Source of the DNA: a virus
Length of the DNA stretch: 32,755 nt
Virus record (IMG/VR): IMGVR_UViG_3300009183_000036
Location: 1 to 32,755 of that record
Reading direction: 5' to 3' (one strand)
The notes beneath the pieces were generated by a model. The model was not told the DNA's origin. It was given only the letters and a program-made list of their open reading frames with translations, and did no database searches. Shown here one piece after another: positions 1-7,468 of the stretch. Position numbers and translations under genes: made by a program. Position 1 is the first letter of the stretch. Each line of letters begins with the position of its first letter.

Positions 1-123
1 AAATGATTAAGTCTGCCGCAATCATCAAGACCAAGGCTCTTGCCCCGTGGAAAGAGTTGCGGCTGCAAAAGCGCAAACTTAAAAAGTCACAGGCCGTAGA
101 GCGCAAAGCAAGCAAGCAAGTGC
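1..123. repeat. Terminal direct repeat, left copy (circular contig)
   Basis: These bases are identical to the last 123 bases of the window. The repeat lies inside a coding gene and shows no palindrome or other terminus signature. P22-like phages package by headful mechanisms and have permuted ends, so this is best read as an assembly overlap of a circular map rather than a physical terminus. A true short terminal repeat is not excluded. Confidence 0.9.
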
Positions 124-350
124 GCCCATCGCCAATTGGCAGGCGCATTGTTGAAGTTGTAAAAGTTTCTGAAGTTGTTGAAGTTGTTGAAGTTTTCGAA
201 ATCCCTGTAGACGAAAGTCCAGCAACCCGTGAAGAGATGCTGCAACAGGCCGAGGCCATTGGGCTAAAGGTTGATAAACGCTGGTCAGATGCGACACTGC
301 TAAAACACATTGAGGAAATGCAATGGGCTACACCAAACGACAATTCATAA
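3..350 (+). CDS. Small basic protein with C-terminal HeH/SAP-like motif
   Basis: A 115-residue protein of unknown function. Residues 1-50 are strongly basic (many K and R). Residues 48-66 are a Val/Glu tandem repeat encoded by GTTGAA-type hexamers. The last 40 residues contain a pattern of the form TREEML-QAEAIGLKVDKRWSD-TLLKHI. This resembles the short helix-extended-helix (HeH/LEM/SAP) modules found at the ends of phage structural-region proteins; that is recognition from memory. The start overlaps the stop of the preceding gene as ATGA, visible in the repeated copy at 32635-32638. The end overlaps the gp4-like gene by 28 bases. It lies between the coat and adaptor genes, so a head-completion or nucleic-acid-contacting role is possible but not shown. 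Confidence 0.75.
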   Translation: MIKSAAIIKTKALAPWKELRLQKRKLKKSQAVERKASKQVRPSPIGRRIVEVVKVSEVVEVVEVFEIPVDESPATREEMLQQAEAIGLKVDKRWSDATLLKHIEEMQWATPNDNS

Positions 351-805
351 GCGCAGCCTTTGAAGAAATAGGGCTTGCTTCTTATGTGTTCGACCTCGGC
401 CCAGAGCAATTGCAATCAGCCCTGCGCCGCTTAGATGCAATGATGGCCGACTGGAATGCCAAGGGCATCCGCTTGGGTTACCCTTTGCCATCCAGCCCCC
501 AGGACAGCGACCTAGACGAAGAAACTAACGTTCCTGATTCGGCCTATGAAGCAATCATTTGCAGTCTAGGAATCAGACTAGCTCCGAGTTTTGGTAAGCA
601 AGTAATGATTGAAACCAAGACCACTGCAAAGCAGGGTTACGACATCTTGCTGCAAAGGGCCACATTCCCGCTTGAGAAACAACTACCAGCAACAACCCCA
701 TCGGGTGCTGGTAACAAGCCCTGGCGCGTCTACGACAACCCATTTGTCCGACCACCGGCCAACCCTGTTAATGCTGGCCCTGACGGGCCTCTTGAATATT
801 ACTAA
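323..805 (+). CDS. P22 gp4-like head-to-tail adaptor (tail accessory factor)
   Basis: This 160-residue protein matches the P22 gp4 family (about 166 residues) in size, position and opening pattern: YTKRQFI-AAFEEIG, then a helical stretch ending with ALRRLDAMMADWNAKGIRLGYPLP. In P22, gp4 forms a ring under the portal, closes the filled head and gives gp10 its docking surface. The conserved block VPDSAYEAI-CSLGIRLAPSFGK follows at about residues 70-94. The gene comes after the coat region and before the gp10-like gene, as in P22, although a fibre-like gene and three small genes intervene here. Its first 28 bases overlap the preceding gene. Identification is by pattern; function follows from the family. 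Confidence 0.85.
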   Translation: MGYTKRQFISAAFEEIGLASYVFDLGPEQLQSALRRLDAMMADWNAKGIRLGYPLPSSPQDSDLDEETNVPDSAYEAIICSLGIRLAPSFGKQVMIETKTTAKQGYDILLQRATFPLEKQLPATTPSGAGNKPWRVYDNPFVRPPANPVNAGPDGPLEYY

Positions 806-813
806 GGACAATC

Positions 814-1863
814 ATGCCTACGATCAATCAACTGCCCGTCCTAAACGTTATCTCCAGTGGAGACCAATTACCTGTTTATTCGCCGAACAACGGGGATGCA
901 CGGCGCACATCTATCGGTAGTTTGCTGACGTTTTTTCAGCAGAGTTTTGCATCGCCAACGTTGTCGGTGAATCTCTTTGTGCCTGGCAACGGCTTTAACA
1001 TTACTGTACCGACTCCGGTGAGCAATGACCAATGGATGTTATTGCAACCCGCTGGCACGCTTGCAACTGGTACGATTACACTGCCATTGAATACTGGCGT
1101 TCCTGATGGAACTACGGTACTGATTACCAGCACACAAGAGATTACTTCACTGACTATTGCTATAAATGGTGCATCTGCTATTTATGGGGCTGTAAGCACA
1201 CTTGGGGCAGGAACTGGAATAGCAATTAGGTTCTATCAGCCTACAAATAGTTGGTACAACATAAATTTAACGACCGTTTATGCGGCAGGGATTCAGTCGT
1301 GGTTGACAACCCCATCGAGCGCAAATCTACGGACTGCAATGACCGATGAGACCGGAACTGGTGTATTGGTATTTGCAACTAGCCCAACCCTGACAACTCC
1401 AACAATCACAAATCCTACAGTAACCACAGGAACATTCACAAGTCCTACATTAGTAACACCAGTTATCGGTGCAGCTACAGGAACAAGCCTATCAACCACT
1501 GGCAATCAAGTTATCAGCGGCACTGGTAAGCAGGGATATGCGACTGGTTCAGGCGGTGTTGTAACGCAACTTACTGATAAAACAACCGCAGTAACCTTAA
1601 GCAAATCCACTGGTCAAATTACATTGGCTGCTGCTGCATTAGCTGCCTCGACTACCGTTAGTTTCACTTTAACGAACACAGTCATTGAAGCTGGCGACAT
1701 TTTGCTAATGAACCATATCAGTGGCGGCACTGCTGGTTCTTACTTGCTTAATGCTCAGTCAGCCGCAGGGTCAGCAAGCATTAACGTGCGTAATATTTCC
1801 TTGGGTTCGCTATCTGAAGCCATTGTTATTGCTTTTGCAGTGATTAAGGCTGTGAGTGCGTAA
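814..1863 (+). CDS. Beta-rich virion/fibre-like protein
   Basis: A 349-residue protein rich in Thr, Ser, Ala, Val and Gly with almost no charged residues, typical of trimeric beta-structured phage fibre or decoration proteins. The N-terminus (INQLPVLNVISSGDQLPVYS) resembles a short anchor module; a similar opening occurs in the gene at 13386. Residues about 185-215 are short TP/TS repeats (SPTLTTPTITNPTVTTG). The last ~110 residues, from GYATGSGGVVTQ to the end, are clearly paralogous to the C-terminus of the 13386-14234 product. A gp4-gp10 gap normally holds no fibre gene in P22, so this is an insertion relative to that order. The start sits 8 bases after the gp4-like stop, with an AAGGA-type site upstream. 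Confidence 0.75.
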   Translation: MPTINQLPVLNVISSGDQLPVYSPNNGDARRTSIGSLLTFFQQSFASPTLSVNLFVPGNGFNITVPTPVSNDQWMLLQPAGTLATGTITLPLNTGVPDGTTVLITSTQEITSLTIAINGASAIYGAVSTLGAGTGIAIRFYQPTNSWYNINLTTVYAAGIQSWLTTPSSANLRTAMTDETGTGVLVFATSPTLTTPTITNPTVTTGTFTSPTLVTPVIGAATGTSLSTTGNQVISGTGKQGYATGSGGVVTQLTDKTTAVTLSKSTGQITLAAAALAASTTVSFTLTNTVIEAGDILLMNHISGGTAGSYLLNAQSAAGSASINVRNISLGSLSEAIVIAFAVIKAVSA

Positions 1864-2039
1864 TGGCTACCAAGTCCACAGTCAATGCGGCTGGCAACTA
1901 TACGAAGCCAACCATGCGGAAAGCCCTGTTTGAGAAAATCAAAGCAGGGACAAAGGGCGGCGACCCAGGCGAATGGTCAGCCCGAAAAGCACAACTGCTT
2001 GCGGTAGAGTACAAGAAAAAGGGTGGAGGCTACAAATGA
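1863..2039 (+). CDS. 58-residue protein, N-terminal part of a DUF5872-like pair
   Basis: A short basic protein whose second half reads ...RKALFEKIKAGTKGG, then DPGEWSARKAQLLAVEY and KKKGGGYK. From memory this WSARKAQL-A-EYKK-GGGYK block is the N-terminal half of a single small protein (DUF5872-like) common in aquatic phages; here it ends in a stop right after GGGYK. The next gene carries what looks like the other half. Start and stop are both coupled: ATG overlaps the preceding TAA (TAATG) and its TGA overlaps the next ATG (ATGA). Function unknown; small lysine-rich proteins in this position may bind DNA or RNA. Confidence 0.7.
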   Translation: MATKSTVNAAGNYTKPTMRKALFEKIKAGTKGGDPGEWSARKAQLLAVEYKKKGGGYK

Positions 2040-2269
2040 AAGCCCCGCAAAAAAGCCTGAAAGATTGGGGCGCTCAGAAGTGGCGCACCAAGTCAGGCAA
2101 GCCATCGTCTGAGACAGGAGAACGCTATCTGCCAGAGAAGGCCATCAAAGCCTTGTCATCGGCTGAATATGCGGCGACCACAAAGGCCAAGCGTGAGGCC
2201 ACCGCCAAGGGCCAACAATTTGCAAAGCAGCCCAAGAAGGTTGCCGAAAAGATCAAGGGGTTTAGATGA
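2036..2269 (+). CDS. 77-residue basic protein, C-terminal part of a DUF5872-like pair
   Basis: The product begins MKAPQKSLKDWGAQKW and continues RTKSGKPSSETGERYLPEKA, then AIKALSSAEYAATTKAKR, ending KQPKKVAEKIKGF. The W--Q-WRTKSGKPS...GERYLP...YAATT-AKR pattern is one I associate with the C-terminal half of the DUF5872-like family (from memory). The ATG at 2036 is chosen over an in-frame upstream ATG at 1973 because it overlaps the previous stop as ATGA, the arrangement used throughout this genome. The two halves are in different frames. Function unknown. Confidence 0.7.
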   Translation: MKAPQKSLKDWGAQKWRTKSGKPSSETGERYLPEKAIKALSSAEYAATTKAKREATAKGQQFAKQPKKVAEKIKGFR

Positions 2270-2559
2270 AAACTCCAGCCTACGCACGCAAGGAAGGCCA
2301 GAATCCCAAAGGTGGTTTAAATGCTAAAGGTCGTGCTGCGGCAAAGGCCGAAGGCATGAATCTGAAGCCTCCAGTCAAGTCTGGTGACAACCCCCGTAGA
2401 GCATCGTTTCTAGCCCGTATGGGTGGCAATCCTGGTCCTGAATACAAAGACGGTGAACCAACCCGCCTGCTGCTAAGTTTGAGGGCTTGGGGCGCATCCT
2501 CGAAAGCGGACGCGCAAGCCAAGGCAAAGAAAATATCTGCGCGGAATAAGGCGAAGTAA
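2266..2559 (+). CDS. Small basic phage protein (DUF6321-like)
   Basis: A 97-residue, Lys/Ala/Gly-rich protein beginning MKTPAYARKEGQNPKGGLN and carrying NAKGRAAAKAEG, SGDNPRRASFLARMGGNPGP and a C-terminal ...LLLSLRAWGASSKADAQAKAKK stretch. The KEGQNP-GGLNAKGR...RR-SF-ARM-G-PGP pattern is familiar from small proteins of aquatic phages and cyanophages (I associate it with DUF6321; not verified). It starts with an ATGA overlap to the previous gene and its TAA overlaps the ATG of the gp10-like gene. No function can be assigned. Confidence 0.7.
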   Translation: MKTPAYARKEGQNPKGGLNAKGRAAAKAEGMNLKPPVKSGDNPRRASFLARMGGNPGPEYKDGEPTRLLLSLRAWGASSKADAQAKAKKISARNKAK

Positions 2560-4001
2560 TGCAAATACCTATCCTTAACGGTATTTACGCCGATAACACT
2601 CCAGAACTGCGGACATCGTATCCGGTGAACTTCGTGCCTGTGCCAAAACAATCAGGCATCAGCAATGGCTTTCTGCGACCTGGTGATGGGATTGTTGCGA
2701 ACGGCACAGGCCCAGGCATTGACCGTGGCGGCATTAATTGGCAAGGCAGCTTGTATCGGGTGATGGGTACAAAACTTGTCGAGATTGACAGCGCAGGCAC
2801 TGTAACAATTTTGGGCGATGTTGGTGGGCCTACGACAGAATTAGTTACATTTGATTACAGCTTTGATGTGTTAGCAATTGCCTCCGGTGGTCGTTTGTAT
2901 TACTGGATTCCAGTCAATACAGTAGCAACATTGGTATGGAATCCAACAGCACCAATTCTGAGGCAAGTTACCGACCCTGACCTTGGGTTAGTGCTTGATG
3001 TGGTGTGGGTAGATGGTTTCTTTATGACCACCGATGGTGAGTCTTTAGTTGTTGCAGACTTGACAGACCCGATGGCCGTAAACCCCTTTAAGTACGGAAG
3101 CTCAGAGGTTGACCCTGACCCCGTGGTGGCTTTGCTAAAGCTGCGAAACGAGGTCTATGCGCTAAACAGGAACACAGTCGAGGTGTTTGACAATATTGGA
3201 GGCGATTTGTTTCCGTTCGCAAGGATTGACGGAGCGCAACTACAAAAGGGCGTTATCGGCACACAAGGATGCTGCGTCTTTATTGAGCGCATAGCATTTT
3301 TAGGCAGTGGTCGTAATGAAGCGCCTGGAATTTACATAGGCGCAGCGGCCACCACGCAAAAAGTCAGCACGCAAGAGATTGACAATATCCTTTTGCAGTA
3401 CAGCGAAGCACAATTAGCCTTGGTCAAGCTGGAGGCCAGAAACGACAAGGCGCACCAACATCTTTATGTGCATCTGCCTGACCAGACATTAGTTTATGAC
3501 GCAGCCGCATCCGAGGCTTTGCAAACCCCTGTCTGGTTTATTCTGGTAAGCACACTGTCTGGATTTGCTCAGTACCGCGCACAAAACATGGTGTGGGCTT
3601 ACGACAAGTGGATGGTGGGCGACCCTCAATCAAGCAATATCGGTTATCTAGTGCAGGACACCGGCCACCATTGGGGCCAGCAAGTGCGTTGGGAGTTTGG
3701 AACGCTCATTGTCTATAACGAGAGCAACGGCGCGATATTTAACCGCTTAGAGTTAGTCAGCCTGACTGGTAGCATTGCCATTGGCAAGAATCCGCAGATA
3801 AGCACTAGCTATAGCGTTGACGGGAAGACTTACAGCCAAGACCGCAGCATAAGCGTGGGGACTACCGGCAGCAACAAGCGCCTGGCCTGGTTCCAGCAAG
3901 GTCACATGATGAACTGGCGCATCCAGCGTTTCCGTGGCGACAGTGATGCTCATGTGTCCTTTATCAGACTTGAGGCTCAAATTGAGCCACTGGCGTACTG
4001 A
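2559..4001 (+). CDS. P22 gp10-like packaged-DNA stabilisation / tail hub protein
   Basis: A 480-residue protein close to P22 gp10 in length (about 472). Its opening IPILNGIYADNTPELRTSYP, followed by NFVPVPKQSGISNGFLRPGDG, is the hallmark of the family (Phage_stabilise). In P22, gp10 docks below gp4 and closes the portal vertex after packaging; later the needle and tailspikes attach to this part of the tail. The rest looks like a beta-propeller-type repeat protein: LYRVMGTKLVEID, LYYWIP, VVWVDGFFMTTDGESL, EVYALNRNTVEVFDN. The start overlaps the previous stop, and the stop overlaps the ATG of the next gene. Confidence 0.9.
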   Translation: MQIPILNGIYADNTPELRTSYPVNFVPVPKQSGISNGFLRPGDGIVANGTGPGIDRGGINWQGSLYRVMGTKLVEIDSAGTVTILGDVGGPTTELVTFDYSFDVLAIASGGRLYYWIPVNTVATLVWNPTAPILRQVTDPDLGLVLDVVWVDGFFMTTDGESLVVADLTDPMAVNPFKYGSSEVDPDPVVALLKLRNEVYALNRNTVEVFDNIGGDLFPFARIDGAQLQKGVIGTQGCCVFIERIAFLGSGRNEAPGIYIGAAATTQKVSTQEIDNILLQYSEAQLALVKLEARNDKAHQHLYVHLPDQTLVYDAAASEALQTPVWFILVSTLSGFAQYRAQNMVWAYDKWMVGDPQSSNIGYLVQDTGHHWGQQVRWEFGTLIVYNESNGAIFNRLELVSLTGSIAIGKNPQISTSYSVDGKTYSQDRSISVGTTGSNKRLAWFQQGHMMNWRIQRFRGDSDAHVSFIRLEAQIEPLAY

Positions 4002-5554
4002 TGGCAACCGCACCACAATCCCGACGACTGAATCTGACGCGAGATCAACTTGCGAATTTTCTTACCGACCAGCAACAAATTCGGCAGTTTGAATTATTGT
4101 TTTCAACGGTTGACCAACTACAAGTAATTGTAGGAACCGACTTTGAATATCAGGCAGACAATGCCGCAGCTACCGCAAACGAGGCATTAGCGCAGATTAG
4201 TGCGCTGGCACAAGATACAGCCGTTGATGATGCTGTGCTGAATGCCAAGGTGCAACAGGCCTTAGATTCAATACCTAGATTAGCCCAAGCAGTAGATTTT
4301 TTAATTCAACAACCCGCTGCAACTGGTGGCACGGTTACCAGTGTCGGGTTATCGTTACCCTCAATCATAGCGGTCACCAATTCGCCAGTTACGACTAGTG
4401 GAACTCTTGCCGGCACTTTGACTACTCAAGCAGTTAACTCTATTTTTGCTGGCCCATCCAGCGGGGCTGCGGCTGCACCAACTTTTAGGGCTTTAACAAC
4501 AGCAGATATTCCTGCGTTATCTTACGGTAATGTTGTTGGGCCTGCCAGTGCTACAGATAACGCCATTGCGCGCTTTGATGGCACTACAGGCAAGCTAATC
4601 CAAAACTCTGTTACCACCATTGATGACACTGGTGCGGCTACAGGCTTTACAACATTTTCGGCTTCTACTAGCGTTACTACGCCTATAGTTCAAGCAGCAA
4701 ACTCTGCTGGTTTATCGCTTAAAAATGCGTCAGGCACAACACAAATGAGTGTTGGTGCTGGCGGCGGCGACAATATGTCCATCAATGTTTCTACCAATTT
4801 AAATGGGGCAAACGCACAAATAGACCTTAGCCCTACTGGAACTGGTCATGTCCATATAAAACCTACAGGTGTTAATTCAGTTGAAATTGCGCCTACTTTT
4901 GTTGGTGAAATGGACAACATAACAATAGGCGCAACAACACCCAAAAATGGTAGTTTTGTTGACTTAAGCGTAACTGGAACAACAAGTTTTGACGGCAGCC
5001 AAGGTACAGTAGGGCAAGTTTTAACATCGGCGGGAACTGGCGCAACGCCTACTTGGACAACGCCCACAACTGGCACGGTCACTAGTGTGTCGGTAGTGAC
5101 TGCCAACGGCTTTGCCGGTACGGTAGCAACCGCCACAACCACCCCAGCAATTACCCTAACGACTAGCATTACTGGTGTTCTCAAAGGCAATGGCACGGCT
5201 ATTTCAGCGGCGGTTGTAAACACCGACTACTTTGCTCCATCTGCGCCGGTCACCAAGACTGCTAATTTCACCGTTGCCAATGGTGAGGTTTGGCTGATTA
5301 ACAACAAGACTGGCTCGACCTGCACAGTGACTTTACCCACCGCTTCAAGCTGGACAGGTCGGGTTTTGCGGTTTCAAAATTATCAAGCTCAAACTGTTGT
5401 TTCAGCATCATCAAATGTTGTGCCTTTAACTGGTGGTGCGGCAGCCACTTCTATTTTGTTGGCAAGTTCAGGGGATTCTGCGACACTTGTGTCAGACGGT
5501 TCTAATTGGCTGATAACACAATATGTGCCAAATAACATCCTTCTTTTGGAGTAA
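4001..5554 (+). CDS. Tail fibre or needle-position protein with GTVTSV repeats
   Basis: A 517-residue protein directly after the gp10-like gene, the position of the P22 tail needle gp26. The N-terminus (LTRDQLANFLTDQQQIRQFE, then LLFSTVDQLQ) is helical and probably a virion-anchoring and coiled-coil segment to about residue 105. From residue ~107 the protein is Thr/Ser/Gly-rich beta sequence with two GTVTSV modules (about 108 and 360), the second continuing VVTANGFAGTVATATTTPAI. Such modules are common in phage tail fibres. Needle, fibre or fibre-network protein are all possible. GC-poor stretches such as 4700-5000 contrast with the more balanced first 300 bases, hinting at modular exchange. 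Confidence 0.75.
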   Translation: MATAPQSRRLNLTRDQLANFLTDQQQIRQFELLFSTVDQLQVIVGTDFEYQADNAAATANEALAQISALAQDTAVDDAVLNAKVQQALDSIPRLAQAVDFLIQQPAATGGTVTSVGLSLPSIIAVTNSPVTTSGTLAGTLTTQAVNSIFAGPSSGAAAAPTFRALTTADIPALSYGNVVGPASATDNAIARFDGTTGKLIQNSVTTIDDTGAATGFTTFSASTSVTTPIVQAANSAGLSLKNASGTTQMSVGAGGGDNMSINVSTNLNGANAQIDLSPTGTGHVHIKPTGVNSVEIAPTFVGEMDNITIGATTPKNGSFVDLSVTGTTSFDGSQGTVGQVLTSAGTGATPTWTTPTTGTVTSVSVVTANGFAGTVATATTTPAITLTTSITGVLKGNGTAISAAVVNTDYFAPSAPVTKTANFTVANGEVWLINNKTGSTCTVTLPTASSWTGRVLRFQNYQAQTVVSASSNVVPLTGGAAATSILLASSGDSATLVSDGSNWLITQYVPNNILLLE

Positions 5555-5557
5555 AAA

Positions 5558-5893
5558 ATGACAGTCTCAGTAAAAGTTCTTATTCCAGCTAAACAAGCTG
5601 AAGGTGCGCAGACCACGCAATACACGGCGACTAACTGCAAGACCATTATTGACAAGTTTACGGCTACCAATACAACGGCGGGCAACGTAACTATTAGCGT
5701 CAACCTGGTGACCAGTGGCGGCACAGCAGGGGCATCAAACTTGATTGTGGATACCCGCAGCATTGCACCTGATGAAACTTACACTTTCCCAGAACTGGTA
5801 GGCCAAGCACTTGAGCCAAGTGGTTTTATCTCAACCATTGCGAGTGCAGCAACATCTTTAACCATCCGTGCCAGTGGCCGTGAAATAACTTAG
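5558..5893 (+). CDS. Beta-rich small virion protein
   Basis: An 111-residue protein, probably all-beta: alternating hydrophobic and polar residues (KTIIDKFTATNTTAGNVTIS, VNLVTSGGTAG, LIVDTRSIAPDETYTFPELV). Phages of this type often carry a short Ig-like or decoration-like protein here, but I cannot name a family. It has a good ribosome site (GGAG six bases before the ATG, within the last codons of the previous gene) and lies four bases after the fibre gene, so it belongs to the same structural transcript. A virion-surface accessory role is inferred from composition and position only. Confidence 0.7.
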   Translation: MTVSVKVLIPAKQAEGAQTTQYTATNCKTIIDKFTATNTTAGNVTISVNLVTSGGTAGASNLIVDTRSIAPDETYTFPELVGQALEPSGFISTIASAATSLTIRASGREIT

Positions 5894-5902
5894 GAGTAGA
5901 AA

Positions 5903-6301
5903 ATGAAAGAATTTATGATGATGCCCAAAGGATTTATGGGCCTGCCGATGGATGAGGGATTCGTTACTACAGCAGAAAACAAAAAGAATTACGCCATTGC
6001 GGTGCAGGATTGGAACTACGGCCCTGAAGTGCCTACCAATGAGCCAGGCGCAAACAAAGAGTTTTACGTGGGGCTGGCCGAGGCTATGCAGTGCGATGAG
6101 AAAGACGCAAGGCGCAAGCATTGCTCAAACTGCGAGTATTACGACAACAGCTTTATGACGCAAGTCAGGATTGAGCGCATCCCGCTGGCGACCTACGACA
6201 AGGGCGCAGGCTTTAGGGGTCATTGCGAAAAGCTAAACTTTATATGCAACGATATGCGGGTTTGTCAGGCGTGGGAAGAGCGCGAATCTGAGATGGATTG
6301 A
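5903..6301 (+). CDS. Cys-rich small protein, probable metal-binding
   Basis: A 132-residue protein of unknown function. Six cysteines lie in its second half (C64, C74, C77, C108, C115, C121), in the pattern HCSNCEYYDN ... GHCEKLNFICNDMRVCQAW. This spacing suggests a bound zinc or a small Fe-S site. The N-terminus is Met/Phe-rich (KEFMMMPKGFMGLP). I recognise it as a recurring hypothetical in podovirus structural regions but know no function. A GGAG site precedes the ATG. It lies between fibre-like genes and the ejection proteins, so it could be a minor virion component or an assembly factor. Confidence 0.7.
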   Translation: MKEFMMMPKGFMGLPMDEGFVTTAENKKNYAIAVQDWNYGPEVPTNEPGANKEFYVGLAEAMQCDEKDARRKHCSNCEYYDNSFMTQVRIERIPLATYDKGAGFRGHCEKLNFICNDMRVCQAWEERESEMD

Positions 6302-6329
6302 CGAAATGCCAAAATGTGCGAAAATTAAC

Positions 6330-6353
6330 CCGCTGAGTTACGGCATCCAGCGG
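6330..6353 (+). promoter_or_regulatory. Hairpin in the 75-base gap before the 6377 gene
   Basis: CCGCTG (6330-6335) pairs perfectly with CAGCGG (6348-6353) around a 12-base loop. No T-run follows, so it is not a standard terminator. It sits 11 bases upstream of the AAGGAG site at 6365-6370. A TTGACG at 6299-6304 could be a -35 element, but the matching -10 is poor. This is the first real gap in the structural operon and may be a processing or control point. Confidence 0.4.
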
Positions 6354-6376
6354 CCTTCCCCATTAAGGAGTTGTGC

Positions 6377-6820
6377 ATGACTGATTGGCTCAAAGAAAAC
6401 CTGCAAAGGGTTTTTATGCTGCCTGCGCCAGTCGTGGAATGGCTTGTTATGGTTTACGATGCCATTCAGGTGTTTGACGATATTGCCGATGGCGATACGA
6501 TAGAGCGCAAAGACCTGAATGCGACTATCTGGAACACACTGGTGGGCATCCACCAAAACCAGTTCTTTATAACCAATAGTCACCATTTAGTGCCTTTGCT
6601 AGCAACAGCAATCATGAAGTGGCAAGCCTCAGACCAAGCAGAGCGTGCAGGCCAAGCTGATGCTAGGTCATTCGTTTGGCGTGCAGGCTATTACGACCTG
6701 ATTTTGATGGCCGTATCGCTCACGCATGGGCCAGGCTTTGCTGCAAAAAATGCTCACTTGGTCATGGAGTTATATGGCGAGAAATTTGAAGATTACATGA
6801 AGGAGTTTGGCAATGCCTGA
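6377..6820 (+). CDS. Helical protein with a prenyl-synthase-like DDxxDxD motif
   Basis: A 147-residue, mostly alpha-helical protein of unknown function. I chose the ATG at 6377 over an in-frame TTG at 6371 because AAGGAG ends six bases before it. Residues about 30-45 read QVFDDIADGDTIERKDLNAT, which resembles the first aspartate-rich motif of trans-isoprenyl diphosphate synthases (DDxxDxDxxRRG). The rest is far shorter than that family (about 300 residues) and a clear second aspartate-rich motif is missing; the C-terminus has LYGEKFEDYMKEF. Either a reduced version of that fold or chance. It overlaps the ejection-protein gene by eight bases, so a role linked to virion assembly or ejection is equally plausible. 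Confidence 0.65.
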   Translation: MTDWLKENLQRVFMLPAPVVEWLVMVYDAIQVFDDIADGDTIERKDLNATIWNTLVGIHQNQFFITNSHHLVPLLATAIMKWQASDQAERAGQADARSFVWRAGYYDLILMAVSLTHGPGFAAKNAHLVMELYGEKFEDYMKEFGNA

Positions 6821-7457
6821 TCCAGTCACAGCCCTAGTAGTTGGTGGAAGCCAACTTATCGGCAGTTCAATGCAAGCCAGTGCCGCAGGAAGTGCAGCCG
6901 AAACGCAAGGCGCAGCCGCGCAAGCTGGAATCGAAGAACAGCGCAGGCAGTTTGATGCCATGCAAGCCTTGCTCAAGCCTTATACGGAGGCCGGTGTTCC
7001 AGCACTAGAAGCACAGCAAGCATTCTTGGGCCTACGAGGGCCAGAGGCAGAGGCTGCGGCTATCGAGCGAATTCGTGGTGGTGAGACATTCCAAGCACTT
7101 GCCGGACAAGGCGAGGAAGCATTACTCCAGCGTGCATCGGCCACTGGTGGCCTGCGTGGTGGGAATATTCAAGGCGCACTAGCCCAATTTCGGCCACAGT
7201 TACTGTCTAGCCTCATTGAGCAGCAATATGGCCGTTTGGGTGGAATGACGCAATTAGGTCAACGTTCTGCTGCCGGTGTTGGCGAGGCAGGAATGGCAAC
7301 TGGAACTAACATTGGTAATCTACTATCCCAACAAGGCGCGGCTAGTGCAGGCGGTCAACTTGGTGAGGCTAAAGCCTATGGTCAACTGTTTAACCTCCCT
7401 GCACAGTTTATCGGTGCGCAAATAGGCGCAGGAAGAACTCCAGGCTTTGGCTTTTGA
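6813..7457 (+). CDS. Ejection (DNA transfer) protein, P22 gp7-like
   Basis: A 214-residue protein very rich in Ala, Gly and Gln with a small hydrophobic N-terminus (DPVTALVVGGSQLIGSSMQA) followed by amphipathic helices. P22 gp7 has about 229 residues and comes first in the gp7-gp20-gp16 set of proteins carried in the head and injected with the DNA. Composition, size and place before two larger ejection-type proteins support this call more than any single motif. The ATG at 6813 lies seven bases after AAGGAG; an in-frame TTG at 6807 is less likely. The gene overlaps the preceding one by eight bases. Confidence 0.75.
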   Translation: MPDPVTALVVGGSQLIGSSMQASAAGSAAETQGAAAQAGIEEQRRQFDAMQALLKPYTEAGVPALEAQQAFLGLRGPEAEAAAIERIRGGETFQALAGQGEEALLQRASATGGLRGGNIQGALAQFRPQLLSSLIEQQYGRLGGMTQLGQRSAAGVGEAGMATGTNIGNLLSQQGAASAGGQLGEAKAYGQLFNLPAQFIGAQIGAGRTPGFGF

Positions 7458-7468
7458 TTGGATAAAAC

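Noticed and set aside
1-123. Physical terminal repeat as a packaging end
   Set aside because: The repeat is inside a coding gene that reads through the junction, and P22-like phages have permuted ends; an assembly overlap of a circular map is simpler.
4846-5223. Val/Pro-rich minus-strand frame opposite the fibre gene
   Set aside because: Mirror of Thr/Gly repeat codons in the plus-strand fibre gene; no independent evidence.
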